Part shown: piece after piece, positions 24,701 through 36,700 of the stretch
Layout of the letters: each line of letters starts with the position of its first letter
Numbering within the stretch: the stretch's first letter is position 1
Assembly (NCBI GenBank): GCA_013397435.1
Contig: VZRG01001539.1
Location: forward strand, 1-64,000
Reading direction: 5' to 3'
Length of the DNA stretch: 64,000 nucleotides
From: Erythrocercus mccallii
Lineage: Eukaryota > Chordata > Aves > Passeriformes > Dicruridae
The notes under the pieces: model-generated
The model's database searches: none
Told to the model about the DNA's origin: nothing
Seen by the model: only the letters and a program-made list of their open reading frames with translations
Translations under genes and position numbers: made by a program

Positions 24701-27700
24701 ATCCTCAAAAGTTATTTGGAAGACAGAAATTACAGGTTTATCAGGGGTTTTTCACAGGTGGTTTGACCACAGTTTACAAAAACTGCCATTTCTCAGCAGT
24801 GTGCATGACACTGAAATTTTGAAAGACGACCTTCAGGTTGATGAAAAAAAAATTAAAACAAATATAAGAAGCACTTTTTCACTCTTCAACATCTGTTTTG
24901 GTGCTTCACATGTGAAGGCAGATGACACATGCAGCATCACCTTCTACCAATTGTTAGTGGTGTAGGAGCAGCCAAGGGTGCTGTGAGGAGCATGGGAAGG
25001 AGAGAAGGTGCAGGATGGCTCTCAGCTCTCTGCTAGAGCAGGAGTTTGGCGTATTTTCCCCTGGGGCTCAGAAGGAGGCTCAGCGTGCATGTACCCCTTC
25101 CACTGCCTTCACTAAGCTAGATTTTCTTTGCTTGTTCCTTCTTTGTACGGAACAATAACAAAATTGTCATATGATGGACATTATCAGCTAACAAAGTTAT
25201 CCAAATAATCTATGGTCAAGTGAAGTTCTTTAAGAATAAGACATCAAGTTTTAGACATGCAGCTGTTTAAGATCCACAGCCAGAAGGTCTATACTTTACT
25301 AAGGACAAAAGTTCATTTTCCATTACACAAATGATGTAATCATGTAGACCCAGCCAATTTTGAAGACATGACAACTTTGCGACAATAACATAAACAAATA
25401 AGTATTTCAAATTTGCCAAGTATCTAAATTATTGTGGTTTAAATTCTGGCTGTGGCTTGAGAGGAAGGAACACACTTAAATGGGTGTAATACTGAGTTCC
25501 AGATACTCCATACAAACAACATTAATCAAATACAATTGTGCCTTCAAAGGTATAAATCCATTAAAATATTTTTGTGGGAATACAGTTTAAGGTCTACTTT
25601 TTAGCAATTCTTCTGAGAGTGTTTACTCACTTGGTATTTTTTGGTTTTTTTCATTCAAACTATATGCAAGTATGCGAAAGGCTTCTATCCCTCCCAACTA
25701 CTTTATTCTTATGGTTTTAGGCTTGTAACCGAAAAGGCTGAAAACAAATGTGGTAGCCCACAAGAAAAGCATTATATAAATAGCATTCATAGACCTTATA
25801 GTTAGAAATATAAGATGTATGTAAGATGAAAGTAACTTTTAAAATGCAATTCGAGCCAAAAAGGAAGTGAAAGAGAAATTAATTGTTCATGGGAAGCATA
25901 TTTGATTAAAAAAGAAATGTCACACCAGCGTATGTTGGTGAGGTTATTCCAAAGCTTGTGAGACAATAAAATCCTTGCAGCAGGATGGCTGATACTTCTT
26001 GTACCGATTTAATTGACCTTTGAATGTGAACACTCAAGTATAAAAATGTATAATGTATTTTTAAACTTGTTAAATTGTTGGACTTGGTAATACGTTGTAG
26101 GATGGAGGTTAAGAGCCAATGTGCAAAAAAGCATAGTCTTTACTCTGGTTTCCTTAAGTAAAGCATCTTCCTTTACTCTGGGTTAACAGGCTGTTGGTTT
26201 GCTGCTACCAGAAATGATGGCATACCTTTACTTTTACATTCTGTTTTGCACTTTTCTGTTATATTTGTCTCCTGATATCAATCTTTCTAGTCTGTGCTCT
26301 GAAGGAAACATCTCCAAGGCTCTTCAACTTGGTGGTGGAAAATCTGCATTTTTTTTCTCTGGATAATTCCTGACTGTTTCAGTTGGTTCCTGAGCCTCAG
26401 AATGTCTCTGATAAGGTATAGAAGCATGTGCTGGGGATGGATGATGGGACATTGTGGGGATAAAAAAAGAAAAGAAAAAGAGGGACAGGTGAACAGAGAT
26501 TCAGGATCTTCTGTACTGATCAGATGGTTAACTTATGGAAGACATTCCAGGGACCATGCCCTCAGGTCAGCCCATGAACCAGAGAAAACACGCTCATAAC
26601 ATCTATAGCCTTTTCTGTTGCTTCATTTAGTATTGAAATATCATATTTTACAAGCTAATTATTTGTATATTGTCTTACAGCATGAATTGCATTTAAAAAC
26701 TGTACCTCACAGTTCAAGCAACACAATAGTTTGTTTCTCAACGGCAAAAATTCTACAGTAAATTGTGAATTATTCAAACAAGACTTATGAAAAAAAAGAG
26801 GAAGGGTTTCAATAAGGGCTTGAAATTAGATTTGAGTCATATTTTTTATGCAGTGGTAGCCAATGAAGAGAAAAAAACAACAAATTACCTATAAACGTAA
26901 TCAAGCATTTCTTTAAACAACCCTACTGCCTAGATGAATGAGAACAGGAATTGAGATATCAACCTTTGACAGCTACAGAAAAAGCCTGACTTGAGCAGCA
27001 AGCTTGAGTGTGTGCTCTGGGACTGGACCATCAGCACACAGATGATCTGCTGGGAACAGTTTACACATTTCTGCCCACATAACAAATCCCAGCATTGCTA
27101 CAGAGACAATAACCCTTAATTCAAATGCCACTTACTGGATCTCTTCCTGATTTGTGTGATGTCATGTGGCGGTCAAGCTGCGTTCTGTATGCAAATGTGT
27201 AACTGCACAAGGAGCAACTGAAGTTATCTTCATTCTTTTCATGGCGGTACTTAATGTGTTCCTTCAGAGAGGTAAAACGCTTGTACCCTCGATCACAGTA
27301 CGGGCAGGTGAGCAGCTGGGAAAACGCGTCAGGTGTTCCTATACAGGAGAGACAATGCACCAGACTTAAGTAAACGAGTTCCAAACTCACTACTAGCACC
27401 AAACAGGCTTTACATTTACACCTATTACTGTAAGAAAACATGCAGCTGCTGGAAGCTCCATTTGTTTTTGAGAAGGACTCGTGATAATTTAGCTTTTTTC
27501 CACTGGTATTATGCAACCTCCCTCCCACACTATGGTATGGTTGCCCCAATGTACCTTGGAGAGAAATCAGCACAATATGCCGATAGGACAAGGAGGAATG
27601 GTTTTAAACCAAAAGAGAGTAGATGAAGACTAGATATAAAGAAGAAATTTTGCATGATGAGGGTGGTAAAATATTTCAAAAGGTTGCCTAGAGGGGTGGC

Positions 27701-30700
27701 AAATGTCCCATTCCTGGAAATATTCAAGACCAGCTTGGACAGGGTTCTGAGCAACATGATAAAGCTGAAGATGTCCCAGCTCATTTCAGGGGGGTTGGAC
27801 CTAGATGACCTTTAAAGGTCCTGTCCAACTCAAACCATTCTATGATTCACAGATGATATCCCCACAACTTAGTGATGGAAGAGAGAGAAGCACAGAGAGA
27901 ACAGGTCTTTTTCAGCCATATATATGAGTCTAATGTGATCTGTGGAATCTATTTTGCTGGCTTTTATAAAGTACTTCTATATTAATACGAGGAAAAGTGA
28001 AACAAGATTGAAGCTAAATACTAATTTCACAAGTCTATTTCAAGAAGTGACCATTTATGAAGTTTTAGCTCCATCCCTTCTTACAAATGTCTAGCCCTCC
28101 ACATAGTAATTAATTCTGTCCTTGAAAAATTAATTTTTTAAAGGACAGAAAAAAAATATTTCTTTATAAATTGATAAAGGTATGTTCAAATAAATGTAGG
28201 GCTTGCAGTATTTGATCAAACCATCAATTTATATGTGTGATATCCTCCAATGACCATGCTACTCTTCCTTGCTTCAAAACAAACAGAAAGCAAATGCTGC
28301 AAGGATGCACCTATGCACTGTGCTGAGCATGAGAAAGGTGGAAGGTCTTTACTGATTAACATTTTATGCTCTGACGCACAACGGGCACATTTGTACATGC
28401 TGTCATTTTAAGTTTCAGAACTGTAAGAATTATTAATATTCATAAAATGAACCAGTACTTTAGAAAGTACTTCTGAATTATTTACCATCATGACCTCTTC
28501 CAGAAGTTAGCACCACAGATTGATTATATGTTCTAGGCAGCAGCAATTCGTTCTGTTTGTGTGGAATTTACTAACTTAATTTTTACTGAATGTGCCACTG
28601 ATCTTGCAACAGTGAAAAGCAATCAGACCACTCTTCCTTATTACTAAAAATCACTACTTTCTCTGTCATATGGGTTCTTTTACACTTGTTATAGTAACAA
28701 TCAAAATAACCCCTATCCACAGGGATTTCTTGTTGCTCTATCCACTTCTGCTTTTCCTGGTTTAGCTGAGTTGTCCAAAAACAAAGCCATCCCCAGATGT
28801 GTAAACCAAGTATACTTCCTTTCAATTCTCTTTTCACCATCTATAATTCAACTCACCTGACATAAAGAATACTCCTGACATAAAGAATACTCCATTTCAA
28901 CACAAATACAACTCAGTGGAAACATCAGAAGCACATTAACTTAAATTCTATTTCCATTGGAGGAAATGGAGATATGTAAACAGTTACCCAAAGTCACTAA
29001 AAACCGATTTTGTCACTTCTCTTGTCTACTTTGCCAGTTTGGAAACATGCATCTTTACCAAATGTCACTATATTTTTGGCATTTTCTGTTCCATAATGAT
29101 TAAAACACTAGACACCATTATTCATAATTGTGATCTTCACAATACTTCTCAGTGAAGTTACTGGGATAGGTCTAATTTAAATGATTAACATAAATGTGTA
29201 TTTTTAATGATTACATGGAAATCATATGGCATGTCTGTAAAACTAACTTGACAATACGTGCCACTGCAACCACATATAAAAATCTTAAATTAATGAATGC
29301 ACTTTTTAAAGTAAAATCTGTAATAACATAAAATCTCTGGAGGAGCAGAACAAAAAGGTTTTCTTTACTTCTTTCACTGCTCTCCCTTAGATTCTAGTAC
29401 AGTACTACAGCTACAATGACATTTATCTGTACAGTTATATTCACTTATTAAAACAACTAGAACACAACTCCAAACCATTTATGTAGGCTGTTACTTTTTC
29501 TTGAAAAATCATAAAAATAATCCAATTGTCACATGCTATCTAAGCTGAGCACTTGAGAAAACACACAGAATACAAAACCAATCTCAACAGCATTCATCTT
29601 CAAATATTTCATGATGAAGAAATGAACATAGTGTAACTTCTCATCTCACTCAGAACACCTTAAGCATGAAACTTCCTCAGAGGAAAAAACCCTGTATCTA
29701 CTTAAAAAAACCCCAGGTCTTTATTTTTTCACATAAACATCTTTGTATGAACAATGCTTTTTTACTTTGCTGCTCTCCTTCCAGGCAGAAAACCCCAAAA
29801 GCCTGTCATAGAGTGGTTACCCAATAAAAGAATTTCTATCTTTCATATTCTTCTATTATATTTAATAAAAATTTATTCTGTTCTTTCATATAATGATGTT
29901 GAATGGATTTATGAAAGTTTGAACTTTTCTTTTCAATGACTTGAGGTTCTCATTTAGGTACTGATACAACTGAATTCCAGTGCATGTCTTGTTTCACAAA
30001 ATCAACTGGCAACGTTTTTTGCATGATGATCCTATCCTCTTATAACTATTTAGCCAAGGATTCTTTTTCCTCTATAGTTACATGTATATGCACTGCTGTC
30101 TTCTTAAGCACAGCAGAAGTTTTGGGTCAGTGAGCACAACTCATTTTGTAAGAACTGAACTGGTGACATATTTACCATTTTCATCCTGACCACTAGCTTC
30201 TGGTGTGCCTTGTCTCTGGTCCTCCTCAGGTGCTTCAGGGTAGATAACAGCTGTATCTTCTTGTTGAAGGAATTCTTCAACATTAGGGTCATGATTTTGC
30301 TCATTTTCTGCATCAGAATCACATTCATCTTCTTTTACTAAGTGTGAAAAACAAAGCACAAGATACAAAATTAAGTTTAAAAAGCATGCAAATGAGATTT
30401 AGTAATTCACATTGCCAAATCTCCCTCTAGCTAAGGATTTAAAAACTATTTACACATACTAGTATAGGTCAATCCCTTTAAGGTGCCAGATTATGCCATG
30501 TTTTAAAAGATCTGGTAGCATAAAAATATTTTAAAATTTGACTAAACACAGTTTGCCTCTTTAACTCAGTACATTTTTTATCATTTCAGATTTAGCTGTT
30601 CTTCTCAATTTTGCTAAAAACCTTAAAAGCAACATTTATTATGATTTAGGCCTCGTAGTTAGAAGGACAGTTTACTATCTTGGCTCCTGTGTTTGCATTT

Positions 30701-33700
30701 GTTGCTTTCAAGATAAAATTTTTAAGATTACTTATAACTGTTCATTACCACAAACTCAGAAAATATTTAAACTCAGTAACAAGCTGGCCAGATAAATGCA
30801 GCAAACTTGAACACTGGCTTGTTCTCTGGCGTTGGAAATGGCTACCAAAAAGGCTTCTGATCTAGTTACCAACCTTCAACATTTTCCTGTTAAAAACCTA
30901 CGAGAAAAACCCAATGAAAAACTGTATTGCAAAATTAGTAAATAATAAATGAAATATTTTACTTAATGCTTGTACAATAAATATCTGATGCCAGGTATTT
31001 GCCTAAATACATTGTTCATAGAGTTTATTTTTACCATGGTGGAACATTCTGTGAAAGCTCTGCCTGCAGTACCCTAAATCATGACAGATGTTCTCCACTA
31101 TTAACGTGTGGTATATTTTTAATAGGAAAGAGAAGTTTTATGATTCATCTCTCAATGTGAAGTCACATACTCAATTTACAATTTGACACAATCTTTTTAT
31201 GACACGAGGCAGTCTCTTACATGTAGACTGTAAGGTAATGAATAATGCAGCTCTCCATACTTAAGTGCAGCAAACTGACTTTATAGGAACTGAAAAGAAT
31301 GTGTGAAACTAGAGTTCAAAATTTATTAATGTTTAGATGTGGGTTTGTTTTTAAATAAGACTTACTCTGATATTATCGACCTATCTAGTAAGGGCATTAA
31401 ATAAACCCCCAAAAAACTTCTAAAAAGTTGGATGGGATATATATTAATCTTCTGTCAAGCAGAGAAATGGAAAAAATAACAAACCATCTGTTTTTGTTTG
31501 AGTCTGCAAATGAAGTACACATTTTATTTTGCCTTCTGTCCAACCAGTACAAACAGAGGAGTCAGTAATAAAATACAGTATTAGCTTAAGTCTATTTTGT
31601 ATATTTCTTCATAGTTTAAAACACTACCTGTTGACACCTGCATGTAAGATCATTGCTATTTCTCGTTTTGCCCTTTGGAGATGCAGTCCTGCTGGAGCTG
31701 CAGCTCCCTCTCAGTCCCTGGGAGGGAGGGCTGCTCTGTGTCACTGGTCACCTACACCTCTGGACCCAGGACACCAAAAGATGCCCAGACTTTTTTCTCA
31801 GCTAAAACAGTGTTTACAGTTTAAGACCTCTAGCATGGAAAAACAAAGCATTTTTATAAACAGAGGTGGGAGATTTCCAAAGATTTCAGAATGATACTAA
31901 CCTAACCAAAATTCAACAGTACTTTATGAATGAGGGACTCAGACTAACAAAAAAAATACCTGTACATCCAATTTCATTTGTCTGAGCTTCAGGCCCCAGG
32001 ATTTCCTTTCTTTCTTTTCCAGCTGAAAGAGCACATTTCACAAAAAAAATGAATATTTAAAAAAAACCCCACAAAACAACAAAAGCCACAAGCACATCAA
32101 CAACTTAATATACTTGAGTTATTTCTTCAGCAGTGCCTTCTATTTCTGTATTGTTTAGAAGAAGTACATTTAAACACAATGTTCTTTCAAAAATATGGAC
32201 AGTACATTATTTCAACAGTGTGTGATCAGTTGAACCACAAAGGTATTTCATACTTAAGGAAACCAAACCTTAAAAGGAAGCAATACAGATTACGTGAAGA
32301 GAGGTGAAGATATGGATAGCATGTTTCACCAGCAAATAGTGAGTCAGCTACTTAAATGACCCCATCTACAAATGCAGCCATTTAATACACTGGAATATTA
32401 TTTCCAGAAATCAGAGCATCATAAAACAAATGCAGTTGTTATTTTCTCCAATTAGCGGTTTTCAGAAATGATTGATAATTTGCTGGTAATGTCTGCAAAC
32501 AGCAACCTAATGTGTTTTCTTTCTGGCAAATCATCTGGAAACCACTTAAGACTGTGATTGCTTAAACAAAAAAAAAGATTTTAAACATGTGCTCCCCCTT
32601 CAGAACAACTATCAATTCCAAGACTCGGTATGAGTCTGCAGAACCAATGCTGCAGAGCCAACCTGCTGCCCCAGCTCTGCCAGCTCTGCTGAGTTGCAGC
32701 CTTCAAGGATGCAGCATGGAAGTTTTAACTCACTACAGGTTGATGGTTCAAATCAATAAATGGCCAAGTTGTTCTTCATTTCAGTTCATTGGTTAGCATG
32801 GACTGGGAAGTTCCCAAGGAAAAGCCACTGCTGACATTTCCATCAGTATATGGCTTATGGCAGAAGTACATAGGAAAGCTATATTGCTTGGTTTGCTCTT
32901 TATGCTGTGCCAATAGATGAGAAACTAAAGCGTTATTTCACAGTTTCATTATGGAAACCTTGGATGCTTCAGACCTACACTCTAGAAAAAGCCTTCTAGG
33001 TGATGCAGAAGGTTAGAGCACACAGCTGCTCTGACCTGAAATGGCAACTGTTATACTTCTATTTACCTTACTTCACTCTACTTTAGCACAGGAAAAAATC
33101 TTTCAGGCTGGCAAGTCAAAACCCCAGAACATTCCAGATTTTTAATTACAGGATAAGCCAATTTCTCCTTTATGTGGAAGATGATGAATCCTAGGAGAAC
33201 TTTTAAGTTCTCAAATAGTACCAGTTCCTCAAAGGAAAAGCTTCTTAATTCTGTCTACTTTGACCAAAGCCCACAGACCCAAAGTATCTGCAAATAGTGA
33301 CAATTTAAACACATTTCTTGCTTTAAACAAGAAATGTGTTTAAAAGGAAACTGCAACTCTTAAATCTTACCTTAATTTCAACTGCCATCTAAAAAAACCC
33401 TCAAAAAACCCCAACAAATTCAAACAGTCTGTATTATATTGGTCAGTTCTGGATTGTGAACTAATTACATTTTTGGTTCATGTTACCAGACTTGGTTCAG
33501 AGTTTGTAAGAGAGATGACTGGACACAATGCAAATTTAAACCCAAAATTTAATTTCTTAAAATCAGATACGATACAAACCCACTGTTTTCCTTTAAGGGG
33601 GGCTTTTGATGGTTGTCATTTTTCTCCATTATGAAATAAGATCTGCATGAGGGGGGAATATCAGTAAGCTATTACTTTGGAAATTTAAATTACAGTGTCC

Positions 33701-36700
33701 AGTACATTCCACTGGCTTCAGGACAAATAAAACTTATTTGTAAACTCAAGGGAATGTCAAGATTTATGGAATTATAGATTAATCTAGTGAGGTTAAACCC
33801 CTTCTCAATTCTAATAATCCTAACCTCTGTTTGGTACTGTCTCTTCCCAATAGCTAAAAGTAGGGCATAAAACAGGGAGAAACCCTTTTCCACAGGGAAA
33901 TGCTGTAGGAATAATTAATAATTTGAAAAAAGATGAAGTAAATATACATCTTTATAGCTATGTATGGTCCACAAAGAAAGGCAATGTTGCAATCGTGCCC
34001 TCAGAAGCCCAGTTATCACACAGCTGGGAAGCAACAGAATGGGATGTGATGATGAGGGAACAGATTTTAAGACACTGTTCCACCAAGCAGAAGTCACAGC
34101 TCTGAGTTCCAGAGGAAATTCAAGCTACCTGCTAAATGACAGCTTAAATAGAGGTCTCCACAAATAGCATCTAGGTCATGAATATCCATCCTGATATTAC
34201 AGCTGGACATACCAGATAGCTGTAAAACAGGTTCTTGGACTTCTACATCTCATCACTGCTTATGAGCTACTGCTTAGAGACACAGTGTGGCTTCCCAGGG
34301 TTAAATGCTGATGATTTTCAGATGACAGGGAACAGTGTTAACTAGCAGCAAACATGCCTGACAACTACTGACATTGGCTGACAGTAAAGATCTCTGCATG
34401 GCTAAGATAACTGGTCAAATTGAAACCACTAGCAAAGTGGAAATTTTGGCTGTAGGCAGAAAGACAAACTTCACTGAAATTTCCACTCGTCTTTATCTGC
34501 AGAGAAGAGAATAAATTCCAAAGCCCATCAAGAGCATTTCTAATTGCAATTCTTCAGAGCTAATTTTCTGATACTCATGTAGAAAGCGCTATTTACAGCT
34601 TGCAGTATTGACTGGTTGGTTGCATTTTGATCAAAAAGATGCCACATAACCCACCAAATGTCAGAACACACTTCTGAGCATATAGGCTCAACCTAAAATT
34701 TGATGACTTAAAGGAATTTTTGAATTCCAGAAAGAGCTTAAACATAAAACATAACTTCCTTCATTTTTGAAGGTTATTTCAAAGTCTGGATTTTTTAAAA
34801 AAAAATTCAATTTTTCAAAGATATCTTAGCTCCAGTCCTGAGGCCTCCAGGTTTGCTAAATACTTACAGTACATAATAATGCTTTTTTAAGAGCATTAAT
34901 ACAGTAGCTTTAACTCCTGACTTGGTTTTTTTCTTTTAACTGTAGCATAGGTTTTACTTCTAACTAAAGCAAAGAAAAATCATATTAGGGAATCATTGCA
35001 CACATGAATGCTGGCACACTGTCAACAACTTGTACAGGATACACGTGGTTCACTTTTTTAAACCCATAGGACTGTTTCAGTTAAACCTCTTGAGAAACAC
35101 ACCTTATATTTAAAACACCTGTTTCTAGGGTCTTTTAGAAATTCAGTTAGAATGACTGGAAACGGAAGGAAACTGATCTGATAAAGAAATGTTATATGTG
35201 TTGTTTCTATTCCTGGTGATTCGTGAACAGAGTAAATATGCAAAAAACTCATTCTGTCAAGTTCAGCTAAACCCAGAACTACTGAGTAGTACTTTACTGA
35301 TGAAACACATCTTACTAAAACTGCTGTAGAGTATATTTTTCTAAAGATAATCACCAGTCTGGAAGATGATTGCACACCATCTACCCCAGTACATTTCCCT
35401 GTATGTGAGAGATCATGTATTCAGTACCTCTCTCTTCATATTTCTGACATGCAACCAAGACTGATGTGATTTTCAGTCCATACCTTTCCTTCTAGGAAAG
35501 CTATCAAAAGAGTAAACAGTATCCTACTCTAACAAATCAAAGCTTGATAAAACCTAATGTAGCCTTCACTTTTCTCATATAGTCATTGCCAAAAATTTAA
35601 ACTGTTTATTTAAAAAAACCCTTATTATCAAATTAAAAAACCCTTCAAGACTGCTACAAAGGAGGCTTCAGAATACATAATTTTTACAGAGGAAATTTGT
35701 GGTTGTTAAGCAAGCCTTTATGGCAATTAATTAATCTTTTGTCTGGCTACCAATGAAATTCTGTCTTCATTAGTGAAATCCAATGCAGAGAAACACTGCT
35801 TACATTGCAAATCTACAACCACAGCAGAATTTAAAATTAAAGAGAATTTAGAATTTTAGCCACCAAATTTTTAAAGGTTAAAAACAGTACATTTGACATA
35901 AGGAGTCAAAAAAGATGCCATCATATCTCTAGAGCCCTGAAAATCCCCAGAAAGTTGTCCGAGATGTTGTGTGATGGGTACATCTCCAGAAAACATCAAG
36001 TCCAAGAGGTCTTGATCCCAAATGTCTGGGAGCCAGTGCTCTTCTTCCTTCCCCTTTTCAGGTTTCCTACACCTGTGCTTGAAGGGTTCAAGCCTATACA
36101 GAGCCCACTTTAATGTAACTGTAATTTCTGATAGACACAGCCTGCAGGACAACTAGGATATTACAGGAAAAACAAAGAAAATTACCTACCTAATAATTTA
36201 GCTCTGAAATACTCATTTCCCAGCACAGCATACCTTGGCAATAGCAGCTATGTAAAAACAGGCTGAGCTGATGGTATTCTTTGAACTCTCAGCTGCTCTG
36301 GCTCAGCTGGACTGCAGTTAGGGACCATATGACTGCTTTCCATTTATTTAGATGCGAGGTCATGCACTGTGTATTAAACCACCAGTGTTAAAAGGTGGAT
36401 GCTAGGAATTGTTGCTGGGGTTCAGATACAAACAGAGACATGGTGGAAAACATCCTGTATCTTTCAGGGCATTAAGACCAAAATCCACAATGAATTCCAC
36501 TAATTTATGCATTTATCCCAATTTGGCTCAGAAGTAAGCATGCTGTGTGATATTATGAAACTCAGTATCTGATTCCACAGTATAAAAAGGCCCATGTCCT
36601 GTCTGCTAAAATTATTCAGCTTCTAAACCTGATGCTTAATATGTGCAACATTTATCTCCTTCCAGTGTTTTCAAAGTAATGATTCATTATGACTTACATA

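Larger units (their letters stand above)
27339..30175 (-). other. ZEB1 intron 4
   Basis: The intron of 2837 bases holds a CR1 fragment (27556-27848) and an exact 18-bp tandem duplication (28856-28891). Confidence 0.93.

Noticed and set aside
31670..31790. GC-rich patch near exon 3 with a 121-codon plus-strand frame
   Set aside because: No family similarity is visible, it is antisense to the gene, and the open frame extends into plain AT-rich intron.
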